This document shows positions 18,871 through 28,043 of a DNA stretch of 64,000 nucleotides, one piece after another. The notes beneath the pieces were generated by a model that saw only the letters and a list, made by a program, of their open reading frames with translations, searched no databases and was not told the origin of the DNA. Position numbers and translations under genes: made by a program. Position 1 is the first letter of the stretch; the number at the start of each line of letters is the position of its first letter. The DNA lies in NCBI RefSeq assembly GCF_003955665.1, contig NZ_RXHU01000014.1:1-64000 (forward strand), read 5' to 3'. This stretch comes from Paenibacillus whitsoniae (GTDB lineage: Bacteria > Bacillota > Bacilli > Paenibacillales > NBRC-103111).

Positions 18871-18942
18871 CATTTTGCAAGGGGAATGAAATAATAGGAA
18901 GAGAAGCAAAGACAACTCGTCGTAAGCAAGGAGAACGTTACT

Positions 18943-20904
18943 ATGACCAAGAAGACGATCGGCTTGTTCGCGCATGTGGATGCGGGCAAAACCACTTTCG
19001 CCGAGCAGCTGCTGTACCATACGCAGAGCATACGAGAAAGGGGAAGGGTGGACCATAAGGATGCTTTCCTGGACAGCCACGACATTGAACGGCAGCGAGG
19101 CATTACGGTGTTCGCCGACCAGGCTGTGTTCTCGTATAAAGAAACAACCTATTATTTGATTGATACGCCAGGTCACGTCGATTTCTCGCCGGAGATGGAA
19201 CGCGCCTTGCGGGTGATGGATTACGCTATTCTTATCATCAGCGCAGTGGAGGGCGTCCAAGGTCACACCGAGACGGTCTGGGAGCTGCTTCATAAACACC
19301 GCGTCCCAACATTCTTGTTTATCAATAAGACGGACCGAAGCGGGGCGAATACCGCTAAAGTACTTTCTGACATCCGAGAGCAGTTGACGGGCGATGTGTG
19401 CGAGATCACCGGCCTTCTAACAGATGTATCCATCGGAGAGGCATTGCTGGAAAGCATAGCGGAGCAAGATGAGCGGCTGCTAGAGGCGTTCCTGGCCAAT
19501 ACGGAGGATCAAGCATTCTGGCTTCAGGAGCTGCAAACGATGATTCGGAGCCGGCAGCTGTTTCCGTGCGCTTGGGGATCTGCGTTGCAGGATGAGGGAG
19601 TGGTTGAGTTCCTTGATCAGCTGCACCTGTTAACGACAACGCATTATAACGCGCGGGCTGAGGCTCTTTTCGGAGGACACGTATATAAAATTCGTCACGA
19701 CGGCAGCGGGACTAGGCTAACTTTCATGAAGGCACAGAGCGGCAAGCTGAAGGTGCGCGATGAACTCCAGTATACCTTTGGGGACGAACCCATCCGTGAG
19801 AAGATTACACGGCTGTTCCTTGTGAGCGGGACGAAAATGCAGCCGGTTGATCAGGTTGCGGCGGGTGATCTGTTTGCGTTAACGGGTCTTTCCGCCGCTG
19901 AGGCTGGCCAGGGGCTGGGCGGCTGCAGCGGTAAGATGGTTTACGACATGATGCCGACACTGAAGTCCAAGGTGGTATTCGACGCATCACTCAACGTGAA
20001 GGATGTGTTGAAGGCGTTCCGGATCCTAAACGCGGAGGATCCGTCTTTGAATGTTATCTGGGAGGAAAGCTTGCAGCAAATCCACATCAATGTAATGGGC
20101 CTTATTCAGCTGGAGGTGCTGGAGCAGCTGGTGAAAGAGCGTTTCCATCTCGACATCGCCTTCGGGAGTCCAGAGATTTTATATAAAGAAACGATTCTGT
20201 CCGCTGCAATCGGCTACGGACACTTTGAACCGCTCCGGCATTATGCGGAAGTGCATTTGCGGTTGGAGCCGGGGGAGCGGGGCAGCGGCATTACGTTCGA
20301 GAGCGCCTGCCATCTCGAGGATTTAAGTCAGGGCAACCAAAACTTGGTAAAGATGCATCTCTTTGAACGAGATCATCATGGTCTCTTGACGGGGATGCCG
20401 ATAACAGATCTTAAACTTACACTCTTGAGAGGCCGTGCTCATAATGAGCATACGCACGGCGGCGATTTCCGGGAAGCGACGTTTCGCGCGCTCAGGCAGG
20501 GACTGGAGAAGTGTGACAATGTCCTCCTGGAGCCCTATTACGAGGTGAAGATCAAAGTCGAGCTGGACGATCTGGGCAGAGTGTTGTCCGATATTCAAAA
20601 GGCTTACGGCCGGTTCGACTCACCGCAAACGACGGATGCGCATGCTGTTATTACAGGAAAGGTACCGGTCGCGACGTTTATGAATTACAGTACGGAGCTC
20701 GCGTCTTTTACGCATGGGCGGGGCAGCTTGCATATGACGTTCGGCGGCTACGATCTATGTCACAATTCAGAAGAAGTGATCGAGCGAATCGGCTACCGGA
20801 AGGACGCAGATCCACTCTACACCTCGTCTTCGATCTTTTGCGCCAAAGGGAGCGGGTACACGGTGTCCTGGGACATGGCCGAAGCGAAGATGCATTTGTT
20901 ATAA
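18943..20904 (+). CDS. Tet(M)-type ribosomal protection GTPase
   Basis: 653-residue translation-factor GTPase related to EF-G and tetracycline ribosomal protection proteins. G1 AHVDAGKTT (residues 10-18), G2 region IERQRGIT, G3 DTPGHVDF, G4 NKTD are all intact. Downstream domains include GHVYKIRHDGSGTRLTFMKAQSGKL (domain II) and the C-terminal EF-G-like domains IV-V. Length fits the Tet(M)/Tet(W) class (about 640), not EF-G (about 690), and the G-domain start IGLFAHVDAGKTTFAEQLLYH parallels Tet(M). Start ATG follows AAGGAG by nine bases. Whether it gives tetracycline resistance is uncertain; chromosomal homologs in soil bacilli are often diverged. Single-gene unit, converging on spoVB. Confidence 0.85.
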   Translation: MTKKTIGLFAHVDAGKTTFAEQLLYHTQSIRERGRVDHKDAFLDSHDIERQRGITVFADQAVFSYKETTYYLIDTPGHVDFSPEMERALRVMDYAILIISAVEGVQGHTETVWELLHKHRVPTFLFINKTDRSGANTAKVLSDIREQLTGDVCEITGLLTDVSIGEALLESIAEQDERLLEAFLANTEDQAFWLQELQTMIRSRQLFPCAWGSALQDEGVVEFLDQLHLLTTTHYNARAEALFGGHVYKIRHDGSGTRLTFMKAQSGKLKVRDELQYTFGDEPIREKITRLFLVSGTKMQPVDQVAAGDLFALTGLSAAEAGQGLGGCSGKMVYDMMPTLKSKVVFDASLNVKDVLKAFRILNAEDPSLNVIWEESLQQIHINVMGLIQLEVLEQLVKERFHLDIAFGSPEILYKETILSAAIGYGHFEPLRHYAEVHLRLEPGERGSGITFESACHLEDLSQGNQNLVKMHLFERDHHGLLTGMPITDLKLTLLRGRAHNEHTHGGDFREATFRALRQGLEKCDNVLLEPYYEVKIKVELDDLGRVLSDIQKAYGRFDSPQTTDAHAVITGKVPVATFMNYSTELASFTHGRGSLHMTFGGYDLCHNSEEVIERIGYRKDADPLYTSSSIFCAKGSGYTVSWDMAEAKMHLL

Positions 20905-20922
20905 AATAGGCGAGGCTGCCGT

Positions 20923-22461
20923 TTATGAATAGATTCTTCTACTCCTTCGCTCCCAGGCTTTCGTCAAAGACAGGGCTGCAAAGTAGGCAAGCAAGGAGAA
21001 GCCGACGGAGCCGAGGACATTCCATAGCAGACGAACGTCCAAGCCATCCAGATACCTCATCGCCAGAAGCCCGCAAAACATCATGATGATCATCGAAAAA
21101 GTGACTCTCGCATAGATGCGGATATCCATGTAGAACCCGATGCTGCCGGAAATTGAGTAGAAGTTAAGCATCGTGATGAGCACAATGCTCAAGCCTAGCG
21201 CAAAAGCAATTCCTACGATGCCAAAATGGCTGCCGAGCACGTAAATAGCTGCAATCTTGAACACCGTGGTAATGACATAATTCCACAGGGTGGCATTTGC
21301 ACGTCCGAGCCCCAGCAGTATGGCATGTAGCGGCGCATCGAAATAATGCAAGAAAAACATCGGCGCTAGAATCTTCAACAGCAAACCGGCTTCCGGTGCG
21401 TTATAGATGAGAGTGGTTAGCGGTGTGGACCAAACGTACAGGATGACGGTAGCCGGTGCCCCGATTAAAAGGCCAAGGCGCATGGCTTGCTCCATTCTTG
21501 TGTGCATCAACAGACTGTTCTTGTTGGCGGCCGCTTCACTAATGGCTGGGATAAGGGCGGTGGAAAGGGATTGGGTGATGAAGCTGGGCATGAAGAGCAG
21601 CGGGAACGCATATCCGGCGATCATGCCGAACTGTTTGGTAGCCAAGGCAGTACCAATGCCGGCTGCTGTCAAGCTTGTCGTAATGAGCAGTGGCTGAAAG
21701 GCGCCGTAGAGCGAGTGAACTACGCCATTGCCGGTAGTCGGCAAGCCAATCCGAAGCAGCTCCACGAGGGTTGATTTGCCATTCCGGAGATGGGCAACCC
21801 ATGTCTCTCCCGGCTGTTTGACTTCTCCGCGCATCTTGTAACTGGCAAGCAGAAACAGCAGACTGCTGATTTCGCTAACCACTGAGGCGGCCATAGCGCC
21901 TGCGGCGGCATAGTGAACGCCGTAAGGCAGCAAGACGTGTACCAATGCGAGCACGCATGCGATCTGTACGGTGTTCTCCAATACATCGGATGCGGCGATG
22001 GTGTGCATCCTTTGTTTCCCGCGGTAATACCCCTTCAGAACCGCCGAAACCGCAACGATCGGCGCAATGGGCGTTATCGCGAGCATGGCGTAATACGCTC
22101 GTTGATCGCTGAGCAGTATAGATGCGATCCATTTCGAGCCGAGCAGGGAGAGGGTCGTCAATGTGATACTGAGAAAGCCGGTGATGAACAAGGAGATGTG
22201 CAGGATTCGTCTTACTTTGGTCCGATCCCCACAGGCATCAGCCTCAGCGACAAGCTTAGAAATTGCGACTGGCAGACCCAGCTCCGTAACCGTGATGACC
22301 AGCGGAACCAGGGGATGTGCCATCATCAACAGGCCGATTCCATCCGCACCCAGCACCCTGGCTACGAACATCCCGCTAATGAAGCCAAGGATGCGGTTAA
22401 TAAACGCGGAGACGGATAAGAATAACGTCCCTCTCATGAAGGTTTGTGACGGTTGTGACAT
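20923..22461 (-). CDS. spoVB: SpoVB-type MATE/MurJ-superfamily flippase
   Basis: 512 residues, about fourteen membrane segments, of the MOP flippase superfamily. The N-terminal region TFMRGTLFLSVSAFINRILGFISGMFVARVLGADGIGLLMM and the block LGLPVAISKLVAEADACGDR match stage V sporulation protein B, which is needed for cortex formation in bacilli and is proposed to move lipid-linked peptidoglycan precursors. Length equals that of B. subtilis SpoVB (about 518). Bacilli carry several related genes (YtgP, YkvU, SpoVB), so it could be a paralog, but the GLPVAISKLVAEA wording favours SpoVB. Stop lies 18 bases from the convergent GTPase stop. Confidence 0.85.
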   Translation of the reverse strand: MSQPSQTFMRGTLFLSVSAFINRILGFISGMFVARVLGADGIGLLMMAHPLVPLVITVTELGLPVAISKLVAEADACGDRTKVRRILHISLFITGFLSITLTTLSLLGSKWIASILLSDQRAYYAMLAITPIAPIVAVSAVLKGYYRGKQRMHTIAASDVLENTVQIACVLALVHVLLPYGVHYAAAGAMAASVVSEISSLLFLLASYKMRGEVKQPGETWVAHLRNGKSTLVELLRIGLPTTGNGVVHSLYGAFQPLLITTSLTAAGIGTALATKQFGMIAGYAFPLLFMPSFITQSLSTALIPAISEAAANKNSLLMHTRMEQAMRLGLLIGAPATVILYVWSTPLTTLIYNAPEAGLLLKILAPMFFLHYFDAPLHAILLGLGRANATLWNYVITTVFKIAAIYVLGSHFGIVGIAFALGLSIVLITMLNFYSISGSIGFYMDIRIYARVTFSMIIMMFCGLLAMRYLDGLDVRLLWNVLGSVGFSLLAYFAALSLTKAWERRSRRIYS

Positions 22462-22683
22462 TGGGCATCATGTCCTCCTGTTGATCAAATACTTCCATTG
22501 TATTTCATCATTCGGAAAAAAATGTGAACGCGATTTGAGTTAATTGCTCGGCATTATGCTGAACAGACATTGTAAGCACTCGGTTCCATTAGGATTTCCA
22601 ATGGCATGGGCACTCACCGTGATCAATTTAATAAAGTTGAATATGGTGTTGTAGGAAACCATATGGAACGAGGAAGTGTCAAC

Positions 22684-23757
22684 ATGAAACAACTGATTGG
22701 CATTTTATTAGATTGGGCTACTTTCAAAGGAATTCCTCGGGGCAAGACTGGATATGAAAGTTTACGCATGTACAACAAAGCCGCGAATCAGCTTCTGCTA
22801 CAGCCCTTTTATATGACTTTGAATACGATAAAGGGGAAGACGGCACTTGGATACACCTTACATGGCAGGAGATATAGACTTGTAAGGCATACAATACCAG
22901 GAGTAACACATAACCGGGATATTACGGTTTCAAAAGCGAATTCATCAAAGCTATCGAAATTAGCTGAATCCACGATTTTATATAATCGGATCAACAGGTT
23001 CAGTAAGCATCGCATCCATCGCATTCTTTTAACAAATTCAGAGCTTGCAAAGCTTCTCCCGCATACCGTTGCATATTCAAAATTGAATTTGGAAAGATTG
23101 ATGTTCAACCATTCAACCTTATTCATCAAGCCGACGAAGGGTAGTGTCGGGGATGGAATTGTAAAAATTACTAAAAAGAATGGCGGTTTATGGGAGATTC
23201 ATCTCAAAAAAGGTAAACCCCTCCGAAAATCAATAAAGCAAACGCAGGCATTCCTCCGCAATTTTATTGGAAATAGAACCTACATTATTCAAGAAGCCAT
23301 CCCGCTCGCCTTATATAAAAAGAGACCTTACGACTTGCGCGTTTCTGTTCAAAGAGGCGCGGATGGGCATTGGAAGATAACAGGTATGGTAGGAAAAGTT
23401 GCGGCAAAAGGTCGTCATGTAACGAATGTTGCAAAAGGAGGAAAAGTGAGGCGCTGCGAAGAGCTTTTCCTTGAAAGTGGATTTCCGTTCATTGAGACAA
23501 AAGAAGCGATTCAGAAATCAGCCTTACAACTCGCACAATATATAGGCGGTAAGATTCCTCATCTCGCGGATATTGGATTCGATTTGGGATTAGATAGGGA
23601 CGGGAACGTGAAGTTTATCGAAATGAATGCCCGCGATCAACGGATTACCTTTAGAAAGGCTAAATTATTTCAAACATTTTACAAAACGTATCTAACGCCG
23701 CTTCAATATGGAAAATATCTTCTGGAAACTAAAAAAGGTAGAAAAGGTCTTGTCTAA
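22684..23757 (+). CDS. YheC/YheD-family ATP-grasp protein (spore coat associated)
   Basis: 357 residues counted from ATG 22684, preceded by GAGGAAGTG; the frame is open back to 22606 without a better site. ATP-grasp features: HSTLFIKPTKGSVGDGIVKITKK (nucleotide-binding Lys and Gly-rich loop), YIIQEAIPL, RPYDLRVSVQRGADGHWKITGMVGKVA, and the metal-binding end ADIGFDLGLDRDGNVKFIEMNARDQR. YheC/YheD proteins are endospore coat-associated in B. subtilis, and the reaction is unknown; the ATP-grasp fold implies ligation of a carboxylate to an amine. An N-terminal domain (1-150) precedes the ATP-grasp. Two shorter paralogs lie at 29662 and 42605. Confidence 0.88.
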   Translation: MKQLIGILLDWATFKGIPRGKTGYESLRMYNKAANQLLLQPFYMTLNTIKGKTALGYTLHGRRYRLVRHTIPGVTHNRDITVSKANSSKLSKLAESTILYNRINRFSKHRIHRILLTNSELAKLLPHTVAYSKLNLERLMFNHSTLFIKPTKGSVGDGIVKITKKNGGLWEIHLKKGKPLRKSIKQTQAFLRNFIGNRTYIIQEAIPLALYKKRPYDLRVSVQRGADGHWKITGMVGKVAAKGRHVTNVAKGGKVRRCEELFLESGFPFIETKEAIQKSALQLAQYIGGKIPHLADIGFDLGLDRDGNVKFIEMNARDQRITFRKAKLFQTFYKTYLTPLQYGKYLLETKKGRKGLV

Positions 23758-23848
23758 TCGTACAAGGTCTTTTTCTTTTGTCTACTAATTGTTTGTTCAT
23801 TTTCTGTTAAAATAATCGTATAAACTATTATGGCATGAGGTGTAAAGC

Positions 23849-24532
23849 TTGAAGGTATTGGTCGTAGAAGATGATCTCGATTTACTGAAAGCGATTTTAG
23901 AAATATTTGATAACGAATCGTTTGAAACCACTGGGGTCTCAAAGGGAGATGACGGATTCTTCCTTGCAGAGCAAGGCGGTTATGATCTCATTATTTTGGA
24001 TGTTATGTTGCCCATTCTGAGCGGTTTAGAAATTGTAAAGCGATTAAGGAAGCAGCAAGTATTAACGCCAGTGATTATGTTAACCGCCAAAGACAGTGTC
24101 GAGGATTGTGTTAACGGATTGGATGCAGGTGCTGATGATTATATAACCAAGCCCTTTTCGACATCGATATTGCTCGCAAGAGCAAGAGCGGCATTAAGAC
24201 GACGTAGCAGCGGTGATCTGGACGGCAATTTGACATGTGGGCCAATTGTCCTCGCAGTTAGTCTCAGGGATGCTTTTGTAGATGAGCAATCATTGAAACT
24301 AACACCAAAGGAGTATGAGCTCTTTGAATTTTTCCTTCGGAATAAAGATCAAATATTGTCAAGGGATCAGATTTTTGAACGGATATGGGGATTCGATTCC
24401 GACTCTGCCTCATCCGCCGTCGATGTGTATGTTCACCATTTGCGTAAGAAGCTTGCACCGTATGGAGGAGATCTCTTTTTAAAAACTATCCGCGGCGTAG
24501 GTTATCTGCTCAAAGGAGAACCTCATGTTTAA
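23849..24532 (+). CDS. OmpR-family response regulator
   Basis: 227 residues from TTG 23849, which lies six bases after GAGGTG. Receiver domain with acidic pair EDD (residues 7-9), phosphoacceptor Asp in LIILDVMLP, Thr in MLTAKDS and Lys in ITKPF. The C-terminal winged helix contains LTPKEYELFEFFLRNKDQILSRDQIFERIWG and VDVYVHHLRKKL, and ends RGVGYLLKG. It overlaps the histidine kinase by eight bases. Given the order, it most likely controls the FMN/heme electron-transfer operon that follows at 25876. Confidence 0.95.
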   Translation: MKVLVVEDDLDLLKAILEIFDNESFETTGVSKGDDGFFLAEQGGYDLIILDVMLPILSGLEIVKRLRKQQVLTPVIMLTAKDSVEDCVNGLDAGADDYITKPFSTSILLARARAALRRRSSGDLDGNLTCGPIVLAVSLRDAFVDEQSLKLTPKEYELFEFFLRNKDQILSRDQIFERIWGFDSDSASSAVDVYVHHLRKKLAPYGGDLFLKTIRGVGYLLKGEPHV

Positions 24533-25781
24533 TAAAACCCGACGCCAATTAGTTGTATTAAATTCGGTGGTGCTGATGCTTTTCTTAGTTATTTTCGGCA
24601 TTATCCTCTATGTGCATATCGAGTACAGATTGCTGCATCAAGCGGATGAAGCCATCACGAATACGGCAAGAGCGATGCAACTGAGCTCCATTGATCAAAT
24701 GCTGCAGACAGATCATCCTGAACCTGATGCAGATCGAGATACTTCCTACCTGTTTTGGGATGGGAAGGGGCGTCTCCTTAATCAATATCCAAAGCAAATG
24801 TTCTCTGAAAAAGAGGCCGTGGAATTAAAAGAGAGCAGCATGGATGGTACTGTACATGGTGTTACCTTGGGAAATCGAGCTTATCGAATGTTGGGATTTG
24901 CAAATTCAATGTCAGAGGAACTTTCAGGAAACATCCCACACGTCTCTTATGTTGTAGTTCTGAGAAGCTTCGGTGATGCAAATCATATGCTGGCAACCCT
25001 TCGTTCAGATCTGCTAATTGGTTTTTCCACTGGAGTTCTGTTCTCCTTTCTTGCGGGGTTCTACTTAGCGGGACGCTCACTCATCCCCATTCGCAGGTCG
25101 TGGGAAAAGCAGCAGCAATTTGTCGCAGATGCATCTCACGAATTGCGTACGCCAATTGCCGTCATTCAGACTAGATCCGAGCTTATGTTCAAACATCCAC
25201 AGCATACCGTTGAAGAAGAAAGTAAGAACATTGCCCTTATTCTGAAGGAGAGCAAACGGTTGAGGCATCTAGTGGAAGATTTGTTGACGTTGGCTAGAAC
25301 CGATTCAAATCAACTCCAAATTCATAAAGCAGAGGTGCCTGTACATCAGCTTCTTCAGGAGATCACAGAACAATTCACGCTGCTGGCTGAAACAAAGTTT
25401 GTTCATATTCGTGCAAGGATTGAACCATCTATACTTTGGGGTGACGAACAACGTCTTCGACAATTATTTATTATTCTTTTGGATAATGCATTAAAATTTA
25501 CGCCTCCTGAAGGGATAATTGAAGTCAATTGTCATCACATATCCAACTCCATTCGGATTGTCATTAAAGACAGCGGAAGTGGCATCAGTGAAGAGGACTT
25601 GCCGAGAATTTTTGAACGTTTTTATCGAGGAGATAAGAGCCGCAGCCGTTCTGATGGTGGAACGGGCCTAGGGCTTTCAATTGCAGAATGGATTGTAGCG
25701 GCCCACAAAGGAACGATTGGCGTTCAATCTCAAATTGCGAAGGGAACTGAATTTCAAATTGTGTTACCCAAAAAACAATAA
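24525..25781 (+). CDS. sensor histidine kinase
   Basis: 418 residues. ATG 24525 follows AAGGAG by seven bases and overlaps the response regulator gene. Two membrane segments (about 9-30 and 165-185) enclose an extracellular sensor domain of about 130 residues without Cys clusters. Catalytic core: FVADASHELRTPIAVIQTRSEL (phosphoacceptor His), N-box DNALKF, G1 DSGSGISEEDL, FERFYRGD and G2 GGTGLGLSIAEWI. No HAMP domain is obvious. Partner of the regulator at 23849. Downstream genes encode a flavin/heme redox chain, so redox state or an electron acceptor are plausible signals; that is inference. Confidence 0.94.
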   Translation: MFNKTRRQLVVLNSVVLMLFLVIFGIILYVHIEYRLLHQADEAITNTARAMQLSSIDQMLQTDHPEPDADRDTSYLFWDGKGRLLNQYPKQMFSEKEAVELKESSMDGTVHGVTLGNRAYRMLGFANSMSEELSGNIPHVSYVVVLRSFGDANHMLATLRSDLLIGFSTGVLFSFLAGFYLAGRSLIPIRRSWEKQQQFVADASHELRTPIAVIQTRSELMFKHPQHTVEEESKNIALILKESKRLRHLVEDLLTLARTDSNQLQIHKAEVPVHQLLQEITEQFTLLAETKFVHIRARIEPSILWGDEQRLRQLFIILLDNALKFTPPEGIIEVNCHHISNSIRIVIKDSGSGISEEDLPRIFERFYRGDKSRSRSDGGTGLGLSIAEWIVAAHKGTIGVQSQIAKGTEFQIVLPKKQ

Positions 25782-25802
25782 ATCGCTTCCCATATGACCT
25801 TC

Positions 25803-25837
25803 ATTTTAAGAAAATTTAAATGTTAGCCTCCTATAAT
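25803..25837 (+). promoter_or_regulatory. likely promoter of the FMN/heme operon
   Basis: TATAAT at 25832-25837, with ATTTTAAG (25803-25810) and ATTTAAAT (25814-25821) upstream about 11 bases apart, the spacing used by OmpR-family regulators. No good -35 hexamer is seen, as expected for an activated promoter. Start of transcription would be about 30 bases before the gene. Confidence 0.35.
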
Positions 25838-25875
25838 CATCTAAAGAGATGATGCTTGTGATAGGAGGTTTTTTC

Positions 25876-26304
25876 ATGGCAAAAATGGATACAAAATGGG
25901 TTGTGTTATGTACAGCAGCCATTGGAGCGATATACGCGGCAGGATATTATTCCACTGAAACGACGGGGGCGATGCAAGCACCTGCAACTGTCAATCAAGA
26001 TCACGTGGAGAACTCAAGCATTACTCAAATCAACAGTAAATATAAAAACGGGACTTTCTATGGAACAGGATCTAATCGCCGAGGAACCATTCAACTTGCT
26101 GTTACCTTGAAAAATGATAGGATCACCGATGTGGAAATTACCAACTTTGGTATGCATTATTCGGAAAGAGATGTCGTTGATTTACCGCAAGAGGTCGTTC
26201 ATCTCCAAAGTGCACAAGTCTCTAATGTATCGGGAGCGACCTACAGTACTCAAGCGTTTAAGGATGCCGTGCAAAATGCACTTGCACAGGCACTAAACGG
26301 GTAG
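25876..26304 (+). CDS. membrane-anchored FMN-binding domain protein
   Basis: 142 residues. ATG 25876 follows AGGAGG by seven bases; the longer frame from 25849 is unlikely. One N-terminal helix (about 8-24) anchors an outside-facing FMN-binding domain: YKNGTFYGTGSNRRGTIQLAVTLKNDRITDVEI and a C-terminal SGATYST (residues 119-125). In NqrC/RnfG-type domains the Thr of the SGAT motif receives FMN in phosphoester linkage from ApbE, and apbE is the very next gene. The protein should therefore be a covalently flavinylated extracytoplasmic electron carrier. No haem motif is present. Confidence 0.88.
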   Translation: MAKMDTKWVVLCTAAIGAIYAAGYYSTETTGAMQAPATVNQDHVENSSITQINSKYKNGTFYGTGSNRRGTIQLAVTLKNDRITDVEITNFGMHYSERDVVDLPQEVVHLQSAQVSNVSGATYSTQAFKDAVQNALAQALNG

Positions 26305-26315
26305 TGGTGGAAATC

Positions 26316-27206
26316 ATGATCATGAGAAAAACGAAGTTATTTATGGATACCGCCATTGACATACAAGTCGTTATGGATGCCTCACAAAACGTGATGGCTG
26401 CAGCTGCTATTGATCGAGCTTTTGAAGCCTTTCGAAAAGTAGAGCATGCCTGCAGCCGCTTTAACCGAGACAGCGAAGTTATGCAGGTGACGAAAGAGAT
26501 TCAGACGCCTGTAAAGATTAGTCCCTATTTATTCGAGCCCCTGAAGTTTGCTTTGGAGATTGCCAAAGTTACAAATGGCTTATTCGATCCAACGGTTGGT
26601 AAAGCGCTTGAGGATTACGGCTTTAATCAACATTATTTATCCGGGGAGATTGTGGATAGCGTAGCAAATCGATCAGCCACCTATCAGGATATCACGCTCG
26701 ATGATGAACATCGTACGGTGACCATCAACAAACCTCTGGTTATCGATTTAGGCGCCGTTGCCAAGGGATTTGCAATTGATGTCGCGGCATATGAATTGAG
26801 AGAATTTGCAGGATATATGGTGAACGCAGGCGGAGATCTTTTTGCCGGAGGATTCGATGAACGGGGAAGAAAGTGGCAAGTTGGCATCCAACATCCACTG
26901 CATAAAGATGAGGTTATTGAATGGCTTGAAGTATCCGATGAGGCTGTTTGTACTTCGGGAAGTTATGAGCGCACAAGCCCACTGAGTCCGGATATTCATC
27001 ACATTATCAGCCCAAACAGCAAGCGTTCCCCTGATGAATGGGTCAGCTGTAGTGTGATAGCTAGATACGCTTTGATGGCGGATGCATGCTCTACAGCCAT
27101 ATTTTTAATGGATACGACAGAAGCGAGATCTGTACTAGAGCAATGGAATCTAAAAGGGATTCTAATTGATCAAACCTTACAAGTGAATCGAATAGGAGGT
27201 GTCTAA
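26316..27206 (+). CDS. apbE: ApbE-type FAD:protein FMN transferase
   Basis: 296 residues from ATG 26316 (alternatives: GTG 26304, overlapping the previous stop, or ATG 26322). Transfers FMN from FAD to Thr/Ser of target proteins using Mg. Family blocks: NGLFDPTVGKALEDYGF, VIDLGAVAKGFAIDVAAYELREF, YMVNAGGDLFAGG, VCTSGSYER, HHIISP and MADACSTAIFLM with the conserved Asp. No lipobox or signal peptide is obvious, so it may act in the cytoplasm or be exported in another way, which is unusual for an enzyme whose substrate faces outward. Cotranscribed with its likely substrate and with the RnfD-like gene. Confidence 0.92.
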   Translation: MIMRKTKLFMDTAIDIQVVMDASQNVMAAAAIDRAFEAFRKVEHACSRFNRDSEVMQVTKEIQTPVKISPYLFEPLKFALEIAKVTNGLFDPTVGKALEDYGFNQHYLSGEIVDSVANRSATYQDITLDDEHRTVTINKPLVIDLGAVAKGFAIDVAAYELREFAGYMVNAGGDLFAGGFDERGRKWQVGIQHPLHKDEVIEWLEVSDEAVCTSGSYERTSPLSPDIHHIISPNSKRSPDEWVSCSVIARYALMADACSTAIFLMDTTEARSVLEQWNLKGILIDQTLQVNRIGGV

Positions 27207-28043
27207 GTGTCCGGTACGCCATGGCTTCGAACGCCGAAAAGATACGTCATGTTCACCTTGATCGGCTTTCTTTGTATCGTGACGGTTTATTCATTGGATT
27301 TCAGTGGCATCCTAAACTGTGTCATTGCAGTTGGTGTTTCCGTTATTGCCGATCACTTGTACTCGTATTTGATTAAAAAGAAAAGGACTTTCCCTGACGG
27401 TTCAATGATAACCGGGATGATCATCGCCTTGATTTTGAGTACAAGCACTTCGTGGTATGTCGTTTCAGCAACAGCGCTTATCTCGATATCATCCAAATAT
27501 TTGCTCTCTTATAAGAAAAAGCCCATCTTTAACCCAGCGGCTTTCGGTTTACTCGCCTCACTTCTTTTATTTCGAACCGGACAAAGCTGGTGGGGGGCAT
27601 TCGGGGATCTGCCTGCTTGGACAACCATCTTGTTGTTAGTCGGCGGATACTGGACAGTAAACCGTGTCAATAAATTCCCTATGGTTTTTTCCTATCTTGG
27701 TACCACATTTGTGCTTCTTTTGATTATGGGAATTGTTCATTTCGGCGATGCAAGTGATGCATTTCGATCACCATTTATCAATGCAACCCTGTTCTTCGCA
27801 CTTTTCATGCTCACGGATCCACCAACAACACCAGCCAAAGAGAAGGAGCAGTACATCTTCGGGTTCTTATGCTCAGCAGTTGGCGTAATTATTTATGGAA
27901 TTTTCGGAGGCTTGATGTATTTATTTATCCCATTACTTATCGGGAATCTTTATAGTATGTTAAGCCGAAGTCAGTGGAAACATTCGTATTCTAATGGAGG
28001 AAAACAAAGTGAACAGAATGGCAAAAGGAAATCACAAGTCTAA
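27207..28043 (+). CDS. RnfD/NqrB-like membrane protein
   Basis: 278 residues from GTG 27207, seven bases after AGGAGGTG and directly after the apbE stop. Eight to ten hydrophobic segments with short loops, including GSMITGMIIALILSTSTSW, KKPIFNPAAFGLLASLLLF and the C-terminal FMLTDPPTTPAKEKEQYIFGFLCSAVGVIIYGIFGG. The block TDPPTTP corresponds to the TDP-x-(S/T)-P loop of RnfD/NqrB, where a flavin is attached in Rnf and Nqr complexes. In single-gene operons like this the protein probably passes electrons across the membrane between a cytoplasmic donor and the flavinylated FMN protein. No other rnf/nqr genes are present. Confidence 0.82.
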   Translation: MSGTPWLRTPKRYVMFTLIGFLCIVTVYSLDFSGILNCVIAVGVSVIADHLYSYLIKKKRTFPDGSMITGMIIALILSTSTSWYVVSATALISISSKYLLSYKKKPIFNPAAFGLLASLLLFRTGQSWWGAFGDLPAWTTILLLVGGYWTVNRVNKFPMVFSYLGTTFVLLLIMGIVHFGDASDAFRSPFINATLFFALFMLTDPPTTPAKEKEQYIFGFLCSAVGVIIYGIFGGLMYLFIPLLIGNLYSMLSRSQWKHSYSNGGKQSEQNGKRKSQV

